A stretch of DNA of 64,000 bases from JAIXWP01 sp041391745 (GTDB lineage Bacteria > Bacteroidota > Bacteroidia > Flavobacteriales_D > Sanyastnellaceae), in assembly GCA_041391745.1 (NCBI GenBank), contig JAWKNK010000014.1, forward strand, positions 38,656 through 102,655. The letters run 5' to 3'. Positions 8,153 through 16,946 of the stretch are shown here, piece by piece; the first letter of the stretch is position 1, and each line of letters opens with the position of its first letter. A program made the position numbers and the translations under genes. The notes below the pieces were generated by a model. That model was not told the origin of the DNA, did no database searches, and worked only from the letters and a program-made list of their open reading frames with translations.

Positions 8153-9967
8153 TTAATCTTGGTGAGCGAATTCTTTTGCAAATCGCTTTCTATCATTTTC
8201 ATTTCGATAGATCTTACGAAGTCGGATACTCTTTGGAGTTACCTCTACGTACTCATCTGCCTGAATGTATTCTAATGCTTCTTCCAATGAGAATTTGATT
8301 GGAGGAGCCATCTTAGCTTTGTCGTCAGAACCACTTGCGCGCATGTTAGTCAACTGCTTGGTCTTCGTTACGTTCACTACTAGGTCATTATCTCTTGAGT
8401 GTTCTCCGATTACTTGCCCTTCATATACTTCTTCGTTCGCTTCAACAAAGAATCTTCCTCTGTCTTGCAAGTTTGAAATACTGTAAGCAACTGCAGTTCC
8501 ATTTTCCATGCTGATCAAAGAACCATTGTTTCTTCCCGCAATTTCACCTTTCATCGGTTGGTACTCTTTAAAACGGTGCGACATAATCGCCTCACCTTGA
8601 GTTGCAGTCAACATATAGTTTCTCAAACCAATAATACCGCGTGAAGGAATTTCGAACTCAAGAACTGTTCTTTCTCCTTTAGGTTCCATGTTCTTCATTT
8701 CACCCTTTCTTCTAGTTACAGCTTCAATCGCTGTACCTGTCATATCAGATGGAAGATCAATTGTCAATTCTTCAACTGGCTCGTGCTTCTGACCATCAAC
8801 CATTTTCACTAGAACTCGTGGCTGACCAATTTGAAGCTCGTATCCTTCTCTTCTCATCGTTTCAATCAATACACTCAAGTGAAGTACACCGCGGCCAAAT
8901 ACCATGAAACGATCCGCTTTATCAGTTTCCTGAACACGAAGTGCAAGATTCTTTTCCAACTCACGGTCCAAACGTTCCTTGATGTGACGGCTTGTTACAA
9001 ACTTACCTTCCTTACCAAAGAATGGTGAGTCGTTGATTGTAAACAACATACTCATTGTAGGTTCGTCTACTGCGATTGAAGGAAGTGCTTCAGGCTTTTC
9101 AAAGTCACTGAAAGTATCACCAATTTCAAAGTCTTCCATACCATTAATAGCACAGATATCTCCTGAGTGTACTTCCTCAACTTTTCTTTTACCTAAACCT
9201 TCGAAAACATACAATTCCTTAATTCTACCTTTCAAAAGAGAACCATCTCTTTTTACTAGAGAAACTGGCATGTTTGGCTTCAATGTTCCACGGTGTAATT
9301 TACCGATGGCCATTCTTCCTGTATAAGGAGAGTAATCGAGTGATGTAACCAACATTTGTGGAATACCTTCTCTGTGAACTGGTGCAGGTATGTGGTCAAT
9401 AACCATATCCAAAAGCGGTTCGATAGTATCGGTCTTCACTTTCCAGTCATTGCTCATCCATCCGTGCTTAGCAGCACCATAAGCTGTTGGGAAATCCAAC
9501 TGCTCTTCTGTAGCACCTAAGCTAAACATCAAATCAAATACTGCCTCATGCACTTCGTCAGGAGTACAGTTTTCTTTATCTACTTTATTGATTACAACGA
9601 TAGGCTTCAATCCAAGTTGAATTGCCTTTTGTAATACAAATCGTGTTTGCGGCATTGGTCCTTCAAACGCGTCAACCAACAAAAGTGCTCCTTCTGCCAT
9701 GTTGAGTACACGCTCCACCTCTCCACCGAAGTCACTGTGACCTGGTGTATCGATGATGTTGATTTTGTGACCTTTGTAGGAAATAGAAACGTTCTTAGAA
9801 AGGATAGTGATTCCTCTTTCTCTTTCAAGATCGTTGTTGTCGAGAATTAACTCAGAGTGTTCTTCGTGCTCCTTAAAAAGTTTAGCAGCATGAAGCATTT
9901 TGTCTACCAACGTGGTCTTCCCGTGGTCAACGTGCGCGATAATCGCAATATTTCGGATTTTTTCCAT
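8153..9967 (-). CDS. typA: Translational GTPase TypA/BipA
   Basis: 604 aa, the usual family length. G1 AHVDHGKTTL (11-20), G3 DTPGH (73-77) and G4 NKVD (127-130) are intact. The elongation-factor domain II, EF-G-like domains III and V, and the BipA-specific C-terminal domain follow ('RGIIGLRNYMLTATQGEA', 'LTNMRASGSDDK'). TypA binds the 70S ribosome at the EF-G site and acts in stress response and large-subunit assembly. It is a single-gene unit: its own -7 box upstream and a strong terminator directly after. Confidence 0.97.
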   Translation of the reverse strand: MEKIRNIAIIAHVDHGKTTLVDKMLHAAKLFKEHEEHSELILDNNDLERERGITILSKNVSISYKGHKINIIDTPGHSDFGGEVERVLNMAEGALLLVDAFEGPMPQTRFVLQKAIQLGLKPIVVINKVDKENCTPDEVHEAVFDLMFSLGATEEQLDFPTAYGAAKHGWMSNDWKVKTDTIEPLLDMVIDHIPAPVHREGIPQMLVTSLDYSPYTGRMAIGKLHRGTLKPNMPVSLVKRDGSLLKGRIKELYVFEGLGKRKVEEVHSGDICAINGMEDFEIGDTFSDFEKPEALPSIAVDEPTMSMLFTINDSPFFGKEGKFVTSRHIKERLDRELEKNLALRVQETDKADRFMVFGRGVLHLSVLIETMRREGYELQIGQPRVLVKMVDGQKHEPVEELTIDLPSDMTGTAIEAVTRRKGEMKNMEPKGERTVLEFEIPSRGIIGLRNYMLTATQGEAIMSHRFKEYQPMKGEIAGRNNGSLISMENGTAVAYSISNLQDRGRFFVEANEEVYEGQVIGEHSRDNDLVVNVTKTKQLTNMRASGSDDKAKMAPPIKFSLEEALEYIQADEYVEVTPKSIRLRKIYRNENDRKRFAKEFAHQD

Positions 9968-10011
9968 GAATTCTAGCCCCTATTTTGAGGGTATTTTTTT
10001 GAAAACGAGTG

Positions 10012-10019
10012 CAAAAGTA
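10012..10019 (-). promoter_or_regulatory. -7 box upstream of typA
   Basis: TACTTTTG on the minus strand, a full TAnnTTTG match, 44 bp upstream of the typA ATG. No convincing -33 element. Confidence 0.45.
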
Positions 10020-10063
10020 CTCTATTTACTCGTCTCATTACGAATATTTTTTCACTAAATATC

Positions 10064-12721
10064 CTAACGAACCATGGTAACTAATCCGCGATACACTTTT
10101 GTCTCAGCACTTTGCTCCAATTGAATCACTAATTGATAGCTAAATGTCTCATTTGGAGAATAATAACCATTTGATTTAGAATCCCCTGTCCAAGCCAACT
10201 TCGGATCTTTGGTTTCGAAAACCTTTTCACCCCATCGGTTGAAAACCGTAAACTGATATTTGGTGATGAAGTCACGACCATCCAATTCTGGTTTAAAAAC
10301 GTCATTCAAACCATCGTTGTTTGGTGTAAAGGAATTAGGAATATAGACCTGAAAGTCATTTGTAATGGTCACATTCTTTGTAATTCGGTCTTCGCATCCG
10401 AACATATTTGTAGTAACAAGTGTTACTGCCCAATGTCCTGGCGCAGTGAATTCATATATAGGGTTTTCCTCATGTGAAGTAGCAGATCCGCCGAAATACC
10501 ACTGATATTCTACACCATCCTCACTTTGATTTTCAAATTCCACCGAAGGGCTGAAAATAGAAGTCTCTGTGAGACTTGGTCTAAAGTCTGCAACAGGCAA
10601 CGGGTAGGTTTCCACCACGTTATGTAATGTTTTAGTATCTACACATCCATCTGGTGAAGTAACTGTCAAGGTAACATCAAAGACGCCCTGGTCATCATAT
10701 GTATGTGAAGGCTGAATGCTTTGAGAAGCATCCCCATCTCCGAAGTCCCAAGAGTAAGACGAACCGTTTGTAGAGGTATTCGTAAAGTTTACCAATAAAT
10801 CCAAGCATCCGTTATTCTTATCTACTTCAAAGTTGGCCACGGCAGGCTCATTGACTACGAATGTTGCGTCACTCATTTTGGTACATCCATATTCATTCGC
10901 TGTCACCAATTGAACATAAAATGATCCAGGTGTAGCAAATAACAAATTCGGATGCTGATCTGATGACGCTGGGTCTCCATCCACGGTCCAGTTATAAGCT
11001 AACGCTCCATCTTCAACCGATATAGGATCTAAGAAAATTGGAAACTCACAAGATGAAATTTGACCTAATTCAAAATCTGATGGAGGCAGTGGATTCACGT
11101 CTACTTGTAACTCGTAAGAATCGGAACAGCCGAATGTATTTTCAATTGTCAGAATCACATTGTTTGATTCTACACTTTGACCAAAGTTTTGGAAAGTATG
11201 ACATGGTTGTGTTTCATTACTTACAATACCATCGCCAAAGTCCCAATGGGTAGTGGTGGCACCAACACTTCCATTCAACGGACAAATATCAAATGGCGCA
11301 CAACCTTGATTCGAAGCAACTGAGAATTGAGCTACTGGATTGCTGTGAATGTCTACTTCCATAGAGGTAGAACTTGAACATTGGTTATCTGCAACACCTT
11401 GAAGCGTTACAATATAAGATCCGCCTGTAGTATATGATTTATTTACAATATCGTTGTTTGATGTATCCCCATCTCCAAATGTCCATTCGATTTGAGAAGC
11501 TCCAACAACATTTGCATCAAATGTAAATTCTCCATAAGCACAAGCCTCGTCAGCCGAAGCAATGAATTCAACTTGCGGAGTTTGCAGTGCAGTCAGTACT
11601 ACAAATGCAGTATCAAATCCACAACCATCAGTAGCATACTGATATACTGTAAATTCTCCTGCCGCATCAAATGTGTATTGTACATCACTTCCTACTTGTG
11701 TATTCGCATTTGAATACTCATAAGTAAATGAAGTTCCTCCTGTTCCATTATTCGCAAGGTCAACCACAAAAGGTGTGCATCCTTCTTCCAATGAGGCATT
11801 GATAGATGCATGAACCAAATTAGGTTGAACAGTGATGTCTTGTGTTGTAGTAGAAGTACCACAACTGTTACTAACTGAAAGCTCTACTGTATAGGTTGTT
11901 GGTCCGCCAGTAGTAGTGTAAATTCTATCTTCTGGATCATCCACTACCAATACTTCACCATCACCAAAATCCCACGTGCAGTTTGAAACATCGCCAATAG
12001 AAGTATTTTCAAATTCTACACTTACAGGACTACAAACCGTGCTTGTGATAACCGAGTTAAAACTTGCTACTGGTTGTGGTTGAACAGTGATTTGAACATC
12101 ATCTGTAGCAACTCCACATGCATTTGACACTGTCAATTGAGCCGTGTATGCAGCAGCGCTTGTAGAGGCAGTGTACACTTGAGTTCCCGGATTGGCAGCA
12201 GCACTTCCCGTTGCATTACCAAAGTTCCAAGCATAAGATGAAACTAAGCCCGTAATATTTGTAGAGAAATTGACATCAAGTGGGCCACAACCATCAGTCA
12301 CATCAGCACTCAACACCAATGTAGGTGCAGATACCACATGAATCGTTTGGTAAGATGTGTCTTTACAAGATGTATTGCTGGTAGCGATCAATCGAATATC
12401 ATAATCTCCAAGTGTATTATAACTATGACTTGGCGCCGTCCCTGGAACATCAGTTCCTTCACCAAAATTCCAGGAGTAGCTTGCCGCTCCAGTTGAAGAA
12501 TTCGATGGTGTAATTGCCGAATTAACGCACGCATCTGAAGGTACACTAAAAGAAGATGTAGGTAAAGGATTTACAGTAACATTCTTGTAAGCAGTATCGG
12601 AACATGTGGTCACCACGTCTGTATATCGATATAGCAATGTGTGCGCGCCAACACCAGCAGCAGCAGCATATGCATATAATAATCGTCTCCGCTCTCTTCT
12701 ACTACTCCATCGCCTTCCCAA
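10064..12721 (-). CDS. PKD-repeat adhesin, C-terminal part with T9SS type B sorting domain
   Basis: 885-codon frame that continues the protein begun at 14730. The first ~35 codons are out of phase; true coding enters near 12685 ('YAYAAAAGVGAHT'). It holds roughly nine PKD/Ig-like domains, each with a W(N/D/Y)FG(D/E)G core ('YSWNFGEG', 'CTWDFGDG', 'YSWDFGDG') and paired cysteines. The last ~95 residues ('VYIPNSFTPNNDGLNDVF', 'NRWGEKVFET', 'YRGLVTMVR') are the gliding-motility-associated/CHU_C C-terminal domain that directs type IX secretion. The product is expected to be a large cell-surface or secreted adhesin. The artificial N-terminus is not a real start. Confidence 0.85.
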   Translation of the reverse strand: MGRRWSSRRERRRLLYAYAAAAGVGAHTLLYRYTDVVTTCSDTAYKNVTVNPLPTSSFSVPSDACVNSAITPSNSSTGAASYSWNFGEGTDVPGTAPSHSYNTLGDYDIRLIATSNTSCKDTSYQTIHVVSAPTLVLSADVTDGCGPLDVNFSTNITGLVSSYAWNFGNATGSAAANPGTQVYTASTSAAAYTAQLTVSNACGVATDDVQITVQPQPVASFNSVITSTVCSPVSVEFENTSIGDVSNCTWDFGDGEVLVVDDPEDRIYTTTGGPTTYTVELSVSNSCGTSTTTQDITVQPNLVHASINASLEEGCTPFVVDLANNGTGGTSFTYEYSNANTQVGSDVQYTFDAAGEFTVYQYATDGCGFDTAFVVLTALQTPQVEFIASADEACAYGEFTFDANVVGASQIEWTFGDGDTSNNDIVNKSYTTGGSYIVTLQGVADNQCSSSTSMEVDIHSNPVAQFSVASNQGCAPFDICPLNGSVGATTTHWDFGDGIVSNETQPCHTFQNFGQSVESNNVILTIENTFGCSDSYELQVDVNPLPPSDFELGQISSCEFPIFLDPISVEDGALAYNWTVDGDPASSDQHPNLLFATPGSFYVQLVTANEYGCTKMSDATFVVNEPAVANFEVDKNNGCLDLLVNFTNTSTNGSSYSWDFGDGDASQSIQPSHTYDDQGVFDVTLTVTSPDGCVDTKTLHNVVETYPLPVADFRPSLTETSIFSPSVEFENQSEDGVEYQWYFGGSATSHEENPIYEFTAPGHWAVTLVTTNMFGCEDRITKNVTITNDFQVYIPNSFTPNNDGLNDVFKPELDGRDFITKYQFTVFNRWGEKVFETKDPKLAWTGDSKSNGYYSPNETFSYQLVIQLEQSAETKVYRGLVTMVR

Positions 12722-14730
12722 ACTCCGTTGTAAGGTGTACCATACAATTCAAGGGGCTCAACATTTAGACACATAGAAGCAGCATTACCCGCATTTACAT
12801 TTGGTTCAGCTTTTACTTGCACCGCCACTTGATCCGATACCTGGCAAACACCAGTTCCCATCGTCAAGGTTAAAGTATGATTGCCCGTACCTGCTGAGAT
12901 AGGATCAAAAATACCGTTTATAGGATCTATGATTCCTGCGCCAGACCAAGTACCAGAAACAGAAGCATTTGCTCCTAGATCTACATATCCTTCATTTCTA
13001 CAAACACTTTGGTCAACACCAGCGCTAATAGAAGGAGAAGATGTAACAGTAATTGTTATATCATCTGATGCCGAACATCCATTCGGGTTCACGTATGTAT
13101 ATGTCAATACAAAAGTTCCTACTCCACAAGGAGTAAATTGTCCGTTTGAGGAAACGCATGATCCACTCCATGAGCCTCCTGCTGGAGATTGGCCAGTAAG
13201 CTGCACAGGCCCTGATTGATCACAAATGGTTTGATCATTTCCGGCATTCACTGTAGGAATAGAATTCACCGTAACTGTAGCAAAATCCGATGCACTACAA
13301 CCTCTTCCATCCACCACAGTGAGTGTGTAGGAAGTAGTAGTAGTTGGCGTGGCTGTAGGATTTAAAACGGAAGCGTTTGATAAGCTCGCACTGTTCGTCC
13401 AACTCACATTGTATGGTGGTAATCCACCACTCGCAGATCCATTCAAAACTACGCTCGCGCCTGCACACATCGACTGATTTGAACCAGCGTCAATAGTAGG
13501 CAAACCGAACACGGTTACAGAAATATTATCAGTACTAGTGCATACACCTGTATTCACTGAATAAACTAAATTGTACGATCCAAGTACGCTTGGAGTAAAC
13601 AATCCACCAGAAGTAACAAATGCACTTCCAGACCATGTACCTCCTGGAGTTACTGGGTTCAATTGGAATGCAGGTGCACCAACACATGCGCTCATATTAT
13701 TTCCTGCGTCAACTGGAGTTGAGTCTACAACATCAATTTGTCTAATATCACTGTAACTACAACCTGCGGCCGTAATATAAGTGTACGTAATAGTATATGT
13801 TCCAACTCCAGGAGAAACGAATTGACCAGCAGCATTTACTCCTGTTCCACTCCAAGCTCCTCCTGCTGGAGAATTTCCAGTCAAAGCAACTGGATTTGAG
13901 TTATTACATAGTGTCAAATCGGGGCCAGCGTTCACTGCCACTGGCGATTGAAAAGTAATCGTAATTTGATCTTGGGCATTACATGATTCCGAGTCGACAA
14001 CAGTAACACTGTATGTGGCTCCAGACCCCGTAGGACAAGCAATTGGGCTTTGACCTAAGTTAGAACTTAATGGTCCACCACTCCAAGAATAAAGGGTAAT
14101 CGGACCGTTTGAACTTGAAGCTACTGCATTCAACTGCAAGCAAGCCCCAGGACATATAACTGCATCCGCACCAGCGTTAACAGTTGGTCTTGGTCTAACT
14201 AAAATTTCTTTAGTATCCATTGCACTGCAACCATTCGAAGTTACGGTGTATGTAAGCGTATATGTTCCAACAGTATTTGGATTAAAAATATTTCCATTCA
14301 ACATGGTAGCGGGAGCTCCACTCCATGTACCACCTGAAGGCAAGGTAATATTCGCTGTGTTCACACAAGGATCGAGATCAGCCCCCGCGTTTGCTACTGG
14401 AGCTGGTGTAACAGTTACAGTTACTTGATCACTCGAAGTGCACCCCACATTATCCGTGATAGTGAGTGTAAATGTTGTAGTCGTATTTAAGGTGATAGTA
14501 GGATTTGCGACATCATCAGCACCGCTTAATCCCGACCAGTCATAACTATAAGGCGCAGTACCATTTAATGCAGAAGGCGCACCTCCCAAAGTAAATGACT
14601 CACCCGCACAAACAGCTAAATCAGGACCAGCGTTGGCTTCACATTGGGCCAAAGAGGTTCCTGAAAGCATTGTGAGTATGCTTACAAATACGAATAACTT
14701 GATTTTTTCAATAGTGTTTAAATGCTTCAT
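12610..14730 (-). CDS. PKD-repeat adhesin, N-terminal part with signal peptide
   Basis: Starts at the ATG at 14730 ('MKHLNTIEK'), giving a normal signal peptide that ends at 'GTSLAQ'; an ATG 24 bp upstream would put charged residues in front. Then come about eight Ig-like repeats opening with the motif (V/A)(N/D)AG-D---C and ending in 'GTYTITYTY'-like strands, typical of Bacteroidota surface adhesins. The frame degenerates after 'VVEESGDDYY' (about 12685) and stops at 12610, while the protein continues in the next minus-strand frame. Together the two parts encode about 1,550 aa. A consensus promoter lies about 200 bp upstream. Confidence 0.85.
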   Translation of the reverse strand: MKHLNTIEKIKLFVFVSILTMLSGTSLAQCEANAGPDLAVCAGESFTLGGAPSALNGTAPYSYDWSGLSGADDVANPTITLNTTTTFTLTITDNVGCTSSDQVTVTVTPAPVANAGADLDPCVNTANITLPSGGTWSGAPATMLNGNIFNPNTVGTYTLTYTVTSNGCSAMDTKEILVRPRPTVNAGADAVICPGACLQLNAVASSSNGPITLYSWSGGPLSSNLGQSPIACPTGSGATYSVTVVDSESCNAQDQITITFQSPVAVNAGPDLTLCNNSNPVALTGNSPAGGAWSGTGVNAAGQFVSPGVGTYTITYTYITAAGCSYSDIRQIDVVDSTPVDAGNNMSACVGAPAFQLNPVTPGGTWSGSAFVTSGGLFTPSVLGSYNLVYSVNTGVCTSTDNISVTVFGLPTIDAGSNQSMCAGASVVLNGSASGGLPPYNVSWTNSASLSNASVLNPTATPTTTTSYTLTVVDGRGCSASDFATVTVNSIPTVNAGNDQTICDQSGPVQLTGQSPAGGSWSGSCVSSNGQFTPCGVGTFVLTYTYVNPNGCSASDDITITVTSSPSISAGVDQSVCRNEGYVDLGANASVSGTWSGAGIIDPINGIFDPISAGTGNHTLTLTMGTGVCQVSDQVAVQVKAEPNVNAGNAASMCLNVEPLELYGTPYNGVWEGDGVVEESGDDYYMHMLLLLVLARTHCYIDIQTW

Positions 14731-14931
14731 CGTTCTAATAGGGTTTTCGAACACTGAGCTTTGTACGGGGTAAATGCTTTTTTGTTACTACAATGAATAC
14801 GAGTAACTAGAAATCAATCGATTGTACAATAACACTTAATGAAGTAAAATGTAGATTTCTCTCTAAATTTAAAGTTAAAGACCTGATTAGCAATATCAAT
14901 TAGCGTGTGTTTCATAAGGTGGTGTTGACTG

Positions 14932-14961
14932 CAAAGATATGGAAATTCAGGTTATCAACAA
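14932..14961 (-). promoter_or_regulatory. Bacteroidota promoter of the adhesin gene
   Basis: Minus strand TTG (14959-14961, within TTGTTG) - 19 bp - TATCTTTG (14932-14939) matches both -33 and -7 consensus elements at the expected spacing. The predicted start near 14925 gives a 5' leader of about 195 nt. The leader region 14755-14930 shows no reading frame and no strong stem that I can see. Confidence 0.6.
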
Positions 14962-14972
14962 GTTTTTAACAA

Positions 14973-15461
14973 TTATGCTGCAATCTCCGACTCCCCCCTG
15001 AATAACCTTAAATAAGACAGAAATAGACTTTTCCATTCTGAATTGTATTTCGGTAGTTGATTTACAACATTGTACTCGTTAGAATTTCCTGTCATTGCCT
15101 TTCTAAAAAATTCTTGTTCTTCGGTGTGAAGACAACAAAAAGCCAACAAAACTTTCAAATATTCATTTGAAAAAGTATCGAAGAGCTGCCACCTAGAAAA
15201 AGGTCCATTCAATACATGCACCCTTCCATCTTTTAAAAATCCAATTCTGCATTCTCCATTTCGACGGAAATAATACAACTCTCCCTTTTTAAAATGACCT
15301 TTCAGCAATCTATGTGGCACTCCCATTTCTTGCACTTCCAGAAAGCGATTTTCTAGCAAAACATTCATCAAATTTTGTGATGCTGCATAATTTTCTTGTT
15401 GTAAAATTTTCATGGCGGTAAGTATTAGTTTCACAAAACTCAACCGCGGCATTGTAATCAA
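14973..15461 (-). CDS. Conserved-looking hypothetical protein, 146-162 aa
   Basis: The frame opens at 15461, but Met17 (ATG at 15413, 'MKILQQENYAASQ') also gives a sensible start. The protein is soluble, with no signal peptide, mixed alpha/beta, with an aromatic/basic patch ('HFKKGELYYFRRNGE'), and ends 'RGESEIAA'. I do not recognise a family. It follows the SGNH hydrolase gene by 14 bp on the same strand and may be part of that operon. Confidence 0.5.
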   Translation of the reverse strand: MITMPRLSFVKLILTAMKILQQENYAASQNLMNVLLENRFLEVQEMGVPHRLLKGHFKKGELYYFRRNGECRIGFLKDGRVHVLNGPFSRWQLFDTFSNEYLKVLLAFCCLHTEEQEFFRKAMTGNSNEYNVVNQLPKYNSEWKSLFLSYLRLFRGESEIAA

Positions 15462-15475
15462 TTTACAATGAAAAA

Positions 15476-16939
15476 TTATTTTGCTTTAGACCATAACTCA
15501 TATTCTCTATGAAGTGCTGAATAGAACAACTCAGCCATTTTGCGAGCTCCTTTTGGTGTAAAGTGGGTATAGTCTGTTCCAGCATATGGAGGATTGCTAT
15601 TCACCCAGCTGATCATAGAGTTTCGACCTCCCATTACTTCATACATATCCCAAAATCCACATCCAGTTTCCCAAGCCGCATTGCGCATGGCTTTATTCAA
15701 TTCCTCCAAATATGGCCATGTCTGAAACTCTCCATCGATGCTTGTACTCATATCAGACGGACCAATTACAATAATCGGTATATCGGGATGTAAACTTTGA
15801 ATGTGCTTGATTTGTGATTTGAAATAACTTCCAAAATTCGAAGCGCCTTTTTCATCTTTCAATCCAGGAACAGAGTTTCCTCCAAACTGAAGAATTATCA
15901 ATCCTGTGTTCAGCTCATCAATTTCCCTTTTGAAATTATGGGATGAAATTTTTCTAAAAATAGTCCCGCTGCTTCCTCGAAGTGCGATATTATCCACCTG
16001 AACACCTTGCCACCCCTCAAGTAAAAGCGCTTGAACATCCGGACTATCGATTCCTTTAAAAAGTAGTTTGACATTCTTCGGTGTATTTCCAATAAAATAC
16101 TTTTTCCAATAACGCTCATTAGTTGCAGGTAATATGTCTACCGCATACAACGTATCTTCTAGCATTACCCGCACTTCAACATCGGTTCTATTACCTCCAA
16201 GCAACATTGAAAGTTGACTATATGCCTTGCAGTTCCCAGAACACATGCCACTCGGTTTTAATTCCAGCCACGCTTCAGTGGTATCTTTAGAAGCAAGTTC
16301 ATCATCGGAATAAGCTGGTGTAAATCTCGCGTAGGAACACATCACACCATAGTCATCATGCAATGATTTTCCATCACTAAATCCATAAGCAGTGTAGCGC
16401 TTCCAATTAGCACTATTCTTTTGAGAAATCGCTGCGCTACCTGTTATTGGAACGGGAGTAATTAAGCCTGGACCCTTACCACCAAATTCACCTTGAAGTT
16501 TTTCACGAATCACGGAGGTCATACGGTCACTCTCAATCTGTGAGTCTCCGTAATGAAGAATATGTAGCTTTTGTTCGCTGCCCTTAATCTTGGAAAGTTT
16601 CTCGAAAAAAGAAAATAGCGCCTTGCTATTGTTATCTTTAAACTGAAGAGATGTAATGTCTTGCGATCTGTCGAAGTTGACTTCAGTAGGTTTAGAATCT
16701 GCGACTACAACAGTTGTGGTATCCACATTTTTAACTGCGCTATCCCTGCTTGCTAGAAAGGCGTCAATATCTTCTATAACAGGAATTTCCTCTTTCTTTT
16801 CAAACCATTTAGAAGCTTTAAAGAACTTCAAGCTAAATGTTTCACCTCCAATTTCCCGTGGCATCAATTGATTAAATACAATGAATACCACCATCACTGT
16901 AATCAAAAATAACAACGTCTTTATCGGCGTGAAATTCAT
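15476..16939 (-). CDS. Membrane-anchored SGNH/GDSL-family hydrolase
   Basis: 487 aa. An N-terminal membrane anchor (residues 7-25), a linker to about 120, then an SGNH hydrolase domain: block I 'HYGDSQIES' with the putative nucleophile Ser133, a block III-like 'ILQFGGNSV', and C-terminal block V 'DYTHFTPKG' with the catalytic Asp-x-x-His. Such anchored enzymes often add or remove acetyl groups on envelope polysaccharides. An insertion between blocks I and III ('LMLEDT..VKLLFKG') looks like a beta-rich carbohydrate-binding module. It starts 7 bp after the PorE-like ompA gene, so the two are co-transcribed. Confidence 0.75.
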   Translation of the reverse strand: MNFTPIKTLLFLITVMVVFIVFNQLMPREIGGETFSLKFFKASKWFEKKEEIPVIEDIDAFLASRDSAVKNVDTTTVVVADSKPTEVNFDRSQDITSLQFKDNNSKALFSFFEKLSKIKGSEQKLHILHYGDSQIESDRMTSVIREKLQGEFGGKGPGLITPVPITGSAAISQKNSANWKRYTAYGFSDGKSLHDDYGVMCSYARFTPAYSDDELASKDTTEAWLELKPSGMCSGNCKAYSQLSMLLGGNRTDVEVRVMLEDTLYAVDILPATNERYWKKYFIGNTPKNVKLLFKGIDSPDVQALLLEGWQGVQVDNIALRGSSGTIFRKISSHNFKREIDELNTGLIILQFGGNSVPGLKDEKGASNFGSYFKSQIKHIQSLHPDIPIIVIGPSDMSTSIDGEFQTWPYLEELNKAMRNAAWETGCGFWDMYEVMGGRNSMISWVNSNPPYAGTDYTHFTPKGARKMAELFYSALHREYELWSKAK

Positions 16940-16946
16940 AATTAGA

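Noticed and set aside
10064..14730. Tandem DNA repeats or a CRISPR-like array in the adhesin
   Set aside because: The repeats are at the protein level (PKD/Ig-like domains); the DNA units are diverged, have no spacer pattern and no cas genes are near.
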